Assembly (NCBI RefSeq): GCF_000527175.1
Contig: NZ_AZUR01000001.1
Span: forward strand, 3,993,001-4,057,000
Source: Pseudogulbenkiania sp. MAI-1
GTDB taxonomy: Bacteria; Pseudomonadota; Gammaproteobacteria; Burkholderiales; Chromobacteriaceae
Direction: 5' to 3'
DNA length: 64,000 bases
Shown here: positions 8,009-16,087 of the stretch, one piece after another
Numbering within the stretch: the first letter of the stretch is position 1
Layout of the letters: every line of letters starts with the position of its first letter
Notes under the pieces: generated by a model
What the model saw: the letters and a program-made list of their open reading frames with translations, nothing else
Databases searched by the model: none
Told to the model about the DNA's origin: nothing
Translations under genes and position numbers: made by a program

Positions 8009-9514
8009 TCAGCCGCTCGTCTTGGGTGGGGTTTTCTTGGCAGGGGCCTGCTTCGGTTTGGTGGCTTCCGGGACGATGGTCGGCGGGGCATCCATGGTGC
8101 TGGGGCTGGGTGCCGAGAGCACTACCGGCTGGATGGCGTTCTTGTCGACGGTGGCGCTCGGCACCAGCGTGGTATCGCAGACCTGCCACTCGTCGGCAGG
8201 GCTGCCCTCGAAACTGAGCGACTCTTTCGGTTTGACCTCGAGCGCCTCCAGCAGCATGCCGGAGCCGGCCAGTTGCCGCGCCTGCGCCAGCAGCAGGTCG
8301 CTCTCGGCATTGACCACGGCACGCTTGGCGTCGTACAGCTCGTTCTCGCTGTCCAAGAGGTCGAGCAGGGTGCGCTGGCCGATCTCGAACTGGCTGCGAT
8401 AGGCATCGCGTGCTTTTTCGGTGGACAGGGCGTGCAGCCGCAGCGGATCGATCTGCTCGCCGATACGGCGGATGTCGTTGTAGGCGATCTGCACCGTCTG
8501 ATGGATGTCGCGGCAGGCCTTCAGTTGAAGATCGCGCGTCGCCTCGCGACGCTCGGCCGCGGCCCGCAGCCGGGCACGGTCGGCTCCGCCGCGGAACAGG
8601 TTCATGTTGAGCACCACTTCAAGGACGCCGATCTTGTGCACGCCGTCCACCCCTTCCAGATTGTTGGTGCGCTCATACTGCGCGCGCAGGTCGGCGGTCG
8701 GGGAGAAGGCGCCCTTGCGCACGTCGACCTCCGCCGAGGCGGCCCGCACGCTCTCGACGGCGGAGAGATACTGCGGATTGCGCTGGAAGGCCTGCTTGAA
8801 CATTTCACTGGGCTCCTGCTGCGCCAGCTTGAAAGGCGCCGGCTTGCCCAGCGCCATCGGCGGGGGCATACCGACGATGCGGGTGAAACGCACCGTCACG
8901 TCGTGCAGGTTGGCCTCTTCGGTGATCAGGTTGGATTCCGCCAAGGCCAGGCGGCCGGTCGCCTGTTCCAGGTCGACGCGGCGCCCAACCCCGGCGGCGA
9001 CTTTCTGCATCAGCTGCTGGTGAATCCCCTTGTGCACGGCGTAGTTGTACTGGGCCAGCTCGAGCAACTGGCGGAAACGCACGACGTCGAGGTAGGCGCG
9101 CGTCGCTTCCAGCGCCTGGTTTTCGGATTCGGCCAGGAAATCGAAATAGTTGGCACGACGGGTGTGGTCGAGCTGGCGCACCAGGTTCACCGTGGAAAAG
9201 CCCTTGAACAGGTTTTGCACCAGCGCGGCTGACCAGCCATAACGCTCGAAATCCTGATTTCCTCCCGATAAGGGGGGCTCTTTGTGATCTTCGTGGGCGT
9301 ACTTATAGTTCACGTCGACGGTGGGAAAGAACTCGGAACGGCCAATGCCGATTTCTTCGGCAGACTGACGGAAGGTGCGCCACTTCACCTGCACTTCGGG
9401 ATTGTTCATGACGGTATTTTCGACGGCACTTCTTATATCGCTCACTTCGGCGCCGAATGCCCCGTTGGCCAGGCCCAGCCCGAACAACGCGATGCATATT
9501 TTCCGCAGTTTCAT
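8009..9514 (-). CDS. TolC-family outer membrane factor of a type I secretion system (LapE-like)
   Basis: 501-residue outer-membrane efflux/secretion channel. A signal peptide (KLRKICIALFGLGLANGAFGA) precedes two OEP repeats; FFPTVDVNYKY and YDAKRAVVNAESDLLLAQARQLAGSGMLLEAL are typical of the TolC/AggA branch used by adhesin exporters. The C-terminus is a Pro/Lys/Ala-rich tail (last about 60 residues). It is divergent from lapG, with only 81 bases between the two starts. With the LapB/LapC homologues further along it completes an ABC-MFP-OMF exporter for the large adhesin; the OMF gene being separate from the ABC-MFP genes is common. Confidence 0.9.
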   Translation of the reverse strand: MKLRKICIALFGLGLANGAFGAEVSDIRSAVENTVMNNPEVQVKWRTFRQSAEEIGIGRSEFFPTVDVNYKYAHEDHKEPPLSGGNQDFERYGWSAALVQNLFKGFSTVNLVRQLDHTRRANYFDFLAESENQALEATRAYLDVVRFRQLLELAQYNYAVHKGIHQQLMQKVAAGVGRRVDLEQATGRLALAESNLITEEANLHDVTVRFTRIVGMPPPMALGKPAPFKLAQQEPSEMFKQAFQRNPQYLSAVESVRAASAEVDVRKGAFSPTADLRAQYERTNNLEGVDGVHKIGVLEVVLNMNLFRGGADRARLRAAAERREATRDLQLKACRDIHQTVQIAYNDIRRIGEQIDPLRLHALSTEKARDAYRSQFEIGQRTLLDLLDSENELYDAKRAVVNAESDLLLAQARQLAGSGMLLEALEVKPKESLSFEGSPADEWQVCDTTLVPSATVDKNAIQPVVLSAPSPSTMDAPPTIVPEATKPKQAPAKKTPPKTSG

Positions 9515-9595
9515 GGCTACGTCCTATTATGAAAACCAGTTACGTGCTGCAAGCCCTCATTTACCGCATGCTTATTGGAACCAGGACAGCCCCTG

Positions 9596-10318
9596 ATGGC
9601 ACAGCGTTCTTCCCGACATCGCCTTATTCGTCAAAAGACCCCGTTGTTATGGAGAGCCCGGCCGACCGTGTTGGTCTGGCTCATCGTCAGCCTGCTCTCC
9701 GCGTGTGCGACCACGAAGAGCGGGGTAGCACTGGATTTTGCCCGGCAATCCCAGGCCATCCAGCGGTTCGGTTCACGAGGCATCCAGAATTATGAAGCGT
9801 GGCGATCACTTATCTCTGTTTTAGGCAATCGTACTGAAAATGCCAAGTTAATCGAGGTCAATACCTTCTTTAATCGCCGCATCCAGTTCACCGATGACAC
9901 AGCTGTCTGGCATCAGGACGACTACTGGGCCACGCCGATCGAGACCCTTGGACGCGGGGCCGGCGACTGCGAGGATTTCGTCATCGCCAAATACAAGACG
10001 TTGACCTTGCTGGACGTCCCCGCGGCCAAGCTCAGGCTGACCTACGTGCGAGCCTTGCTGGGCGGACCGAACAGCGCGGTCAGCCAGGCGCACATGGTGC
10101 TGGCCTACTACCCCGGCGCCGATGCGGAGCCCTTGGTGCTGGACAACCTGATCACCGACATCAAGCCGGCCTCGCAGCGCACCGACCTGATCCCGGTGTT
10201 CAGCTTCAACAATGATGGGGTGTGGATGCCCGGCAATCCGTCGCGTCCCGCCGGCAATGTGGAGCGGCTGACGCGCTGGATGAGCCTGCAGGAACGCATG
10301 CGGGCGGAAGGTTTTTGA
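9596..10318 (+). CDS. lapG: LapG-like periplasmic cysteine protease (bacterial transglutaminase-like)
   Basis: 240-residue bacterial transglutaminase-like cysteine protease. In known systems LapG cuts the N-terminus of a LapA-type adhesin between two alanines and releases it from the cell. The catalytic triad is visible as Cys in GAGDCEDF, His in QAHMVLAYY and Asp in LVLDNLI; the acidic residues around the Cys match the calcium site of LapG. The N-terminus is a signal segment ending LLSAC, so it may be a lipoprotein. ATG at 9596 follows AGGA; a TTG at 9575 would add seven residues. Its likely substrate, the adhesin at 10617-15380, is next door. No lapD follows. Confidence 0.9.
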   Translation: MAQRSSRHRLIRQKTPLLWRARPTVLVWLIVSLLSACATTKSGVALDFARQSQAIQRFGSRGIQNYEAWRSLISVLGNRTENAKLIEVNTFFNRRIQFTDDTAVWHQDDYWATPIETLGRGAGDCEDFVIAKYKTLTLLDVPAAKLRLTYVRALLGGPNSAVSQAHMVLAYYPGADAEPLVLDNLITDIKPASQRTDLIPVFSFNNDGVWMPGNPSRPAGNVERLTRWMSLQERMRAEGF

Positions 10319-10319
10319 C

Positions 10320-10470
10320 AAGGCGGGCGAGTGCTTCAAGCGGCCGGCCCGTCTGCGCGCGGTCGAACTCGACGACCTCGTGATCGACAGCGCGCATGCT
10401 GGACCTCGAGATCCACGCCAAGGGTGTGACGACGCAGGCGGAGGGGGCTCAGCTGTTGCACTGGGGGTGG
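10320..10470 (+). pseudogene. possible remnant of an EAL-domain (LapD-like) gene
   Basis: The stretch directly after lapG has no intact gene. From 10393 the plus strand reads RMLDLEIHAKGVTTQAEG and continues AQLLHWG, which resembles the EAL-domain segment LGLEVVAEGVETEEQ...LL. Just before, in another frame, LRAVELDDLVIDSA (10353-10394) joins it if two bases are restored in the GCGCGC run at 10391. The frame break and the lysine replacing the usual glutamate suggest a decayed copy. lapD normally follows lapG, so a LapD remnant is a natural guess, but the match is short. Confidence 0.3.
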
Positions 10471-10549
10471 ACGGCATCACCGGAGGTGGGGGGTGACGGG
10501 CGGTTGAGCACGGCAGTCACCCCCTACCCTAGCCAACCACCGTGAAGCA

Positions 10550-10583
10550 TAAACAAAATGGGCCTCTCGAATATGAGAGGCCC
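10550..10583 (-). terminator. Rho-independent terminator of the adhesin gene
   Basis: Perfect 9-bp stem GGGCCTCTC (10560-10568) / GAGAGGCCC (10575-10583) with a 6-base loop; on the minus strand it runs into ATTTTGTTT. It lies 34 bases past the adhesin stop codon. Confidence 0.8.
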
Positions 10584-10616
10584 TACAGTATTGCAGCAAG
10601 TCATTGCTTGGATAGT

Positions 10617-13600
10617 TCAGATAACATTCACCGCCTTTTCGACGTTGATCGTAACCGTAGTGCCATTGACATCAAACTGATAGTGAGCATAAATCACCCC
10701 ATCCACCGTAATATCCGGCCCCGTAGCAGTCGGCGAGGTCACCCCTACCAAATCCAACGTATCACCGCTATCCCCTCGCACGAACAGTGTGTGGTCGTGG
10801 GTGCGGTCGGTAAAGTTCAGCACATCCTCCGGCCGCAGTTGCAGCGTGGTGTTGGTCGACGCCCCGTTCATCTGCAACTGCTCGATATCGCTCAGCGGCG
10901 TACCGCCCAGATTCAACACCCCGGCACTGTCGATACGCACGGTATCGAAACCGTTGCCGCCGTCGATGGTGTCGCCGATACCGTAGATCAAGAGATCGTT
11001 GTCGTCGCCACCCACCAGCACCGCGTTGCCTAGCGAACCGTCCAGCGTATCGTCGCCTCCGTAACCGAAGATGAAGGAATCGTCCAAGGTGGCGGTCAGC
11101 GTGTTGACGCTGCCGTCGCCCTCCAGGCTGAGCTCGGACGGGTAGAGCGTGGCGTCGATCTGGCTGGCGACCGGGTCGCCATCCCCGTCGGTGGCGGTGA
11201 TGCCGAACGACAGGTCGATCGGCTGCCCCGGTATCGTCTGGCTGTAGGAGAAGGCGCCCAGCGCAAAAGTATGGGTTCCGGCCGCGCCGGCCACGTTCAC
11301 CGCGCTGAAGGTATCGCCAGAGGTGATCTCGTAGCTCCAGCCGTCCTTCAGGCCGGAGAGCAGGATGCTGTTGCCCTGATCCGTGATCGTCAGCCCTTGT
11401 GTGCCGCTGGCTACGACGTTGTGGTCCGCATCGTAGACCGTGATGTTCGACACGCTGAGATTCAGCTGACTTTCCTCCCCATCGGCCGTACCGTAGGTCT
11501 GATCGTTATCGGCGACGATGGCGGTCAGTATCAGGTTGGCGGAGGCATTGGCATTACCGTTGATCAGCACAACCTGCTCGAAACCGGACACCAGATTGTG
11601 GTCGGTATAGCTGTAGTCATTCTTGCCGACACTCAACCCGTTGACGAAGTCGAGCCGGACGTTGTCGGTACTGCTGAGAGTCTGACCGCCGCCGACCCCG
11701 ATATCGTCCTGGTCGGTATTCACCGTGCCGGACGTCGACGACAGGATCACGTCCTGTGTCGTCCCACCGACATTCAGCAACCCCTTGATGGTGACATTGC
11801 CGCCGCCGATGCTGGACAGGCTGGTGACTTGAACCTCCGCCGGCCCGCTCGAGATGATGCCGTAGGTGGTCAGCGTGTAGCTGTCGCTTGAAGGATCGAT
11901 ATCGACGGTGAAGCCGATAGCGCCTGCTGCCGTTTTGGCCACCAACTGGGTCTGATCCGTACCGTCGACACCGCCGTAGTAGAGGAACAGTTCCGCGCCG
12001 TCCAGCCTCAGTTGGTTGCCATAGGCGTCGAGGGCTGGTGCCCCTGCCGTAATGTTGAACGCCACGCTGACCACGCCGTCGGCACCGGTATGCCCGGCGA
12101 AATTCAGTTCGTCGGTGACACTATGGATGCTGTCGGTCTGATCGACCATGTGTGCGGTGTCCGGCGTGAAGGCAGACGGAACGTCATCGACGACGGCGAT
12201 GTCGAGGCTGGCAGTGGTCTCGTCGCCGTCACTGTCTTGCAGCGTGACCGCGAAGTTCTCCGTCAGGCTGTTCTCGCCGCTGCCCGTCGCGTGGCTTGCG
12301 TTGTCGAGCAGGGTGTAGCTGTAGCTGACGGTGTGGCCGTCGAACCCGGTGATCCTCAGGGTGTTGCCCAGCGGGCTGGTCGCCGATTGCGGGAAGGTGG
12401 CGGTGACGCCGCCGCTGACGACGGCGATGCCGCCGACCGTCAGGGTGGTCACGCCGTCCGGCGCGTCGACCGTGAAGCTGCCGCTGACGGTGGTGCTGCC
12501 GCTCTGGTCGGAGCCGTCCGGCGCGAGGTCGTCTTCGTCGACCGTCTGGTCGGCGCCCTGCCCGCTCAGCCCGCTGATGGTGACGCCGTCGTCGGCATTG
12601 TGCACCGTGAGCGTCAGCGTCGCGGTGTCGGTGTCGCCATCGCTGTCGTTCAGGGTGTAGACGAAGGTTTCGGTGCGGCTTTCGCCGCCGGGGATGCCAA
12701 GGAAGTCGGGGTCGGCGGGGTGCAGCGTGTAGGTATACGTGCCGTCGCCGTTGAGCGTCAGCGTGCCGTAGGTACCGGCGAAGGTGCTGGCCGTAACCGG
12801 CGCGGCGAGGCGGTCGGCGCCCTCGGTGTCGTTGCTCAGGACCGTGCCGCTGAAGCTCAGGCTGGTTTCGCTGACGGTGCCGCCAGTGTCGTCCACCGCG
12901 ACAGGCACGTCGTCGGTGATGCTGATATCGAGCGTATCGCTGGCCGTGCTGCCGTCGACGTCCCGCACCACCAGGCTGGTGCTGTCCGGCAGGGTGTTGT
13001 TGCCCGCCCCGTCCGCGTGCGTTTCCGCCGCCGTCAGGGTATAGGTGTAGCTCACCACGCCGGTCGCCGCATCGAACCCGGTGATGGTGATGGTGTTGCC
13101 CAGCGCCGGGGTGACGGTGGTGTTCGCCGTCAGCGCGTTGTTGTCGACGATCTTGACGCCGCCCAGTTCGATTTCGTCGAGCCCGTCCAGTGCCATCACC
13201 GTGAAGCTGCCGCTCACCGTTTCGGTGGTGGCACTCGGGGTGCTGCCGGTGGCGAGCGCCGCTTCGTCTACCGTGCCTTCGGCGCCGTCCGGGTTGAGCC
13301 CGGTGATGGTGATGCCGTCGTCGGCACCGTTGATGGTGAGCGTCAGCGTGCTCAGCGAGGTGTCGCCGTCGGCGTCTTTCAGCACGTAGTCGAAGCTGTC
13401 GGTGAGGTGCTCGCCCGAGCTCAGCCCTTGCACTGCCGCGTTGTCGTTGTGCAGCGTGTAGGTGTAGCTGCCGTTGGCGTTGAGCGTCAGCGTGCCGTAC
13501 AGCCCTTCAATCGCGACGCCGACGTTGCCTGCGGAACCGTTCACGCTGCTGACCGTCGCCGGGGTGTCGGCACCCAGAGTGTCGTTGGACAGCACGTTGG

Positions 13601-15380
13601 CGCTGGCCGTCAGGGTGCCGTCTTCCGTCACGCTGGCGCTGTCGAGCTGCGCCGTCGGCACGTCGTCGGTGATGGCGATGTCGAGGCTGGCGCTGGTGCT
13701 GTCGCCGTCGCTGTCTTGCAGCGTGACCGCGAAGCTTTCGGTCAGGCTGTTTTCGCCGGCGCCCGTCGCGTGGCTTGCGTTGTCGAGCAGGGTGTAGCTG
13801 TAGCTGACGGCATGGCCGTCGAACCCGGTGATCGTCAGGGTGTTGCCCAGCGGGCTGGTCGCCGATTGCGGGAAGGCGGCGGTGACGCCGCCGCTGACGA
13901 CGGCGATGCCGCCGACCGTCAGGGTGGTCACGCCGTCCAGGGCGTCGACCGTGAAGCTGCCGCTCACGGTGGTGCTGCCGCTCTGGTCGGAGCCGTCCGG
14001 CGCGAGGTCGTCTTCGTCGACCGTCTGGTCGGCGCCCTGCCCGCTCAGCCCGCTGATGGTGACGCCGTCGTCGGCGCCGTTGATGGTGAGCGTCAGCGTG
14101 CTCGGCGAGGTGTCGCCATCGGCGTCTTTCAGCACGTAGTCGAAGCTGTCGGTGAGGTGTTCGCCGGAGCTCAGCCCTTGCACCGCCGCGTTGTCGTTGT
14201 GCAGCGAGTAGGTATAGCTGCCGTTGGCGGCGAGCGTCAGCGTGCCGTACAGCCCTTCGATCGCGATGCCGACGTTGGCCGCGGAGCCGTTCACGCTGCT
14301 CACCGTCGCCGGGGTGTCGGCACCCAGGGTGTCGTTGGTCAGCACGTTGGCGCTGGCCGTCAGGGTGCCGTCTTCCGTCACGCTGGCGCTGTCGGCCCGG
14401 GCCGCCGGCACGTCGTCGACGATGGTAACGCTGAGCGTGCCGCTGCTGGAACTGCCATCCACATCCGCAGCCGTGATCGATACGTTATCGAACAAGGTGT
14501 TGTTACCACCGCCTGCCGCGTGCGTTTCCGCCTCCGTCAGGGTGTAGGTATAGCTGACCACGCCGGTGCTCGGGTCGAACCCGGTGATCGTCAGCGTGTT
14601 GCCGAGATCGGTGGTGATAGTGGTATTGCCCGTTTGCACATTCCCGGCGACGATCGTGACGCCTCCAATCACGATGGTGTCCAAGCCGTCGATAGCCGTC
14701 ACCGTGAACGAGCCGGTGAAACTGGTTTCCCCCACCGGACCACTGCCGCCCACCAAGCCCGACTCGCGTACGGAGCCTTCGCCGCCCTGCACGGCCGGGG
14801 TCAGGCCGCCGATGCTGACACCATTGCCTTGCTCAACCGCCGACAGCGGTTCCGCCAGCGTGGCTGGCTCCTGATTGGCGATGTCGAAACTCGCCGCCAA
14901 CCCTACATCGGTCAGTCCTTCGGTTATGCGCGCCAAGCGGATGAAGGTGCTACCGCCATCCTCGCCACCGGCGCCACTGAGACCGGCCGCGGCAGGCGCC
15001 AAGGCGGCGAAGGGATCCTGACCGGCCTCCAACGCTCGCAGGATGGCATCGGTATCGGCCGCCACCTGCTGCTGCTGCACCGAGGGGGCCTGCAGGGCGG
15101 CGGCGGAGCTATCGGGAACGGTCTGGGGGTTGAGGATGGCTTCGTCCAGCGCGACCAGCCGCCCGCCTTCGATGACCAGCGGTTCGCCGCTGGCGGTGAG
15201 CAGGGTGACGGAACCATCCGCCTCCGCCACGATCCGCTCGCCGGCATGGACGATATCGCCGGCCTTGAGCAGACGCACTTGTCCCTGGGCGTTGATGACT
15301 CTGACCGTGCCGTGGACAGTATCGACCCGGGCTTCGCTGGAAAGGGCGATCTGACTGGATATCTGCGTCGTGATGGCCAT
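10617..15380 (-). CDS. LapA/BapA-type type I-secreted repeat adhesin with retention module
   Basis: 1587-residue biofilm-type adhesin. Residues 1 to about 125 form the retention module (VDTVHGTVRVINAQGQVRLL, then LLTASGEPLVIEGGRLVAL) that plugs the outer-membrane channel; a LapG-type cut site PAAAG follows at 129-133. About 215-1060 alternates T1SS-143-like (GSFTVTAIDGLDTI...TITGFD...VDDVP) and VCBS-like (SASVTEDGTLTASANVLTNDT...) domains. The C-terminal part has an RTX-like segment (FGYGGDDTLDGSLGN...GGDDNDLLIYG) and the uncleaved secretion signal at the end. ATG at 15380 follows GGGAGAAGG. It is small for its class (LapA exceeds 5000 residues). The order lapB-lapC-luxR-adhesin on one strand suggests joint expression. 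Confidence 0.92.
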   Translation of the reverse strand: MAITTQISSQIALSSEARVDTVHGTVRVINAQGQVRLLKAGDIVHAGERIVAEADGSVTLLTASGEPLVIEGGRLVALDEAILNPQTVPDSSAAALQAPSVQQQQVAADTDAILRALEAGQDPFAALAPAAAGLSGAGGEDGGSTFIRLARITEGLTDVGLAASFDIANQEPATLAEPLSAVEQGNGVSIGGLTPAVQGGEGSVRESGLVGGSGPVGETSFTGSFTVTAIDGLDTIVIGGVTIVAGNVQTGNTTITTDLGNTLTITGFDPSTGVVSYTYTLTEAETHAAGGGNNTLFDNVSITAADVDGSSSSGTLSVTIVDDVPAARADSASVTEDGTLTASANVLTNDTLGADTPATVSSVNGSAANVGIAIEGLYGTLTLAANGSYTYSLHNDNAAVQGLSSGEHLTDSFDYVLKDADGDTSPSTLTLTINGADDGVTISGLSGQGADQTVDEDDLAPDGSDQSGSTTVSGSFTVDALDGVTTLTVGGIAVVSGGVTAAFPQSATSPLGNTLTITGFDGHAVSYSYTLLDNASHATGAGENSLTESFAVTLQDSDGDSTSASLDIAITDDVPTAQLDSASVTEDGTLTASANVLSNDTLGADTPATVSSVNGSAGNVGVAIEGLYGTLTLNANGSYTYTLHNDNAAVQGLSSGEHLTDSFDYVLKDADGDTSLSTLTLTINGADDGITITGLNPDGAEGTVDEAALATGSTPSATTETVSGSFTVMALDGLDEIELGGVKIVDNNALTANTTVTPALGNTITITGFDAATGVVSYTYTLTAAETHADGAGNNTLPDSTSLVVRDVDGSTASDTLDISITDDVPVAVDDTGGTVSETSLSFSGTVLSNDTEGADRLAAPVTASTFAGTYGTLTLNGDGTYTYTLHPADPDFLGIPGGESRTETFVYTLNDSDGDTDTATLTLTVHNADDGVTISGLSGQGADQTVDEDDLAPDGSDQSGSTTVSGSFTVDAPDGVTTLTVGGIAVVSGGVTATFPQSATSPLGNTLRITGFDGHTVSYSYTLLDNASHATGSGENSLTENFAVTLQDSDGDETTASLDIAVVDDVPSAFTPDTAHMVDQTDSIHSVTDELNFAGHTGADGVVSVAFNITAGAPALDAYGNQLRLDGAELFLYYGGVDGTDQTQLVAKTAAGAIGFTVDIDPSSDSYTLTTYGIISSGPAEVQVTSLSSIGGGNVTIKGLLNVGGTTQDVILSSTSGTVNTDQDDIGVGGGQTLSSTDNVRLDFVNGLSVGKNDYSYTDHNLVSGFEQVVLINGNANASANLILTAIVADNDQTYGTADGEESQLNLSVSNITVYDADHNVVASGTQGLTITDQGNSILLSGLKDGWSYEITSGDTFSAVNVAGAAGTHTFALGAFSYSQTIPGQPIDLSFGITATDGDGDPVASQIDATLYPSELSLEGDGSVNTLTATLDDSFIFGYGGDDTLDGSLGNAVLVGGDDNDLLIYGIGDTIDGGNGFDTVRIDSAGVLNLGGTPLSDIEQLQMNGASTNTTLQLRPEDVLNFTDRTHDHTLFVRGDSGDTLDLVGVTSPTATGPDITVDGVIYAHYQFDVNGTTVTINVEKAVNVI
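12301..14067 (-). repeat. Near-identical 288-bp DNA repeat pair in the adhesin gene (offset 1479 bp)
   Basis: 12301-12588 and 13780-14067 differ by only a handful of bases. The offset of 1479 bp is exactly 493 codons, so the repeat is in phase and encodes the same T1SS-143-like half-domain (TITGFDGH...GGIAVVSGGVTA...DEDDLAPDGSDQSG). Such near-identity at DNA level implies recent duplication or ongoing gene conversion. Confidence 0.85.
13303..14394 (-). repeat. Near-identical 342-bp DNA repeat pair in the adhesin gene (offset 750 bp)
   Basis: 13303-13644 and 14053-14394 match almost throughout. The offset of 750 bp is 250 codons. The unit encodes a VCBS-like domain (SASVTEDGTLTASANVL...LTDSFDYVLKDADGDTS). 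Together with the 1479-bp pair this gives a mosaic repeat core in which recombination could add or remove domains in frame. Confidence 0.85.
14982..14996 (-). other. Predicted LapG cleavage site (PAAAG) in the adhesin
   Basis: Codons for P129-A-A-A-G133 of the adhesin. LapG-type proteases cut between the two alanines of a [T/P/A]AAG motif placed roughly 100-140 residues in, followed by a Gly-rich linker; here LSGAGGEDGG follows. Position and context match, so this is the predicted release site. Confidence 0.72.
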
Positions 15381-15442
15381 GGCCTTCTCCCTACGCTCGA
15401 CGGATGTATACCTGTAGCATAGAAGGCCACCAGAGAAGTTCT

Positions 15443-15462
15443 TATTGTACTGAAGGACAATA
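15443..15462. promoter_or_regulatory. Dyad upstream of the adhesin gene, candidate operator
   Basis: TATTGT (15443-15448) and ACAATA (15457-15462) form an inverted repeat with an 8-base spacer, 63-82 bases before the adhesin start. On the minus strand the inner half contains TACAAT, a plausible -10 element. A binding site for the adjacent LuxR-type regulator is one possibility. Confidence 0.4.
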
Positions 15463-15467
15463 GCCGG

Positions 15468-16082
15468 CTAACTTCGAACTTTTAACAACAACTGTAATCG
15501 ATCGGTGACACCGAGCTTTTCGAACACCGCGCTCAGATGGGCCTTGACGGTGCGTTCGCTGATGCCCATTTCACGGGCGATGAGCTTGTTGCTGGCGCCA
15601 GTCAGCAGCTTCTCGACCACTTCCTGCTCGCGCACGCTGAGCGGATCGCGCCAGCCCTCGGAGCGCGATGTTCCCGGCATGACGCGGGACAGCGAACCGA
15701 TCAGCTGCGCCATCAGCGTCGCCCCGACCCACACCCCGTCGTTGAGGATGGTATCGACCATCAGACATAGCGTCGCGGCCGGAGACAGCGTATGGCCATA
15801 ACCGCGGATACCCAGACCAAACAGGTGCAGTCCTTGTTGATCTAGCGGCGCATCGGCCAGCGCCAGCGGGCGGCTGTGGCGGCTGATGTGTTGCCAGCCC
15901 GCATCGGTACGCGGCGCGTCCGGCCACGCCAGATCCAACACCAGCGGAATAGCAGACTCCTGCTCGGCCAACTGCCGGCCCAGTTGCCCGGCATCGTCCA
16001 CCGCCACCGGCCCGTAACCGGCGAGCGCCTCTGCCCAGCGTTGGCGCAGATAGGGGCTGGACGTGGCGAGCAGGATGGCCAT
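15468..16082 (-). CDS. LuxR-type transcriptional regulator with degenerate receiver
   Basis: 204-residue regulator. The C-terminus is a clear LuxR/NarL helix-turn-helix (DPLSVREQEVVEKLLTGASNKLIAREMGISERTVKAHLSAVFEKLGV). The N-terminal half has receiver-like layout but lacks the acidic pair (ATSSP instead of DDHP) and the conserved lysine (GYGHTLSP), while an Asp in LVLDLAWPD is kept; normal phosphorylation is doubtful. ATG at 16082 has GGTGAGG upstream at good spacing; GTG at 16091 would overlap lapC by four bases but has a poor Shine-Dalgarno distance. Sitting between lapC and the adhesin, it probably controls adhesin or exporter expression. Confidence 0.85.
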   Translation of the reverse strand: MAILLATSSPYLRQRWAEALAGYGPVAVDDAGQLGRQLAEQESAIPLVLDLAWPDAPRTDAGWQHISRHSRPLALADAPLDQQGLHLFGLGIRGYGHTLSPAATLCLMVDTILNDGVWVGATLMAQLIGSLSRVMPGTSRSEGWRDPLSVREQEVVEKLLTGASNKLIAREMGISERTVKAHLSAVFEKLGVTDRLQLLLKVRS

Positions 16083-16087
16083 CGGCC

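Noticed and set aside
10617..15380. Regular repeats considered as a CRISPR array
   Set aside because: Repeats are 288-342 bp, in coding phase and encode VCBS/T1SS-143-like domains; no short direct repeats with unique spacers.
12012..15422. A 1136-codon open frame antisense to the adhesin gene
   Set aside because: It mirrors the GC-biased codons of the repeat adhesin, shows no domain, and repeats with the same periodicity. It is a shadow of the true gene.
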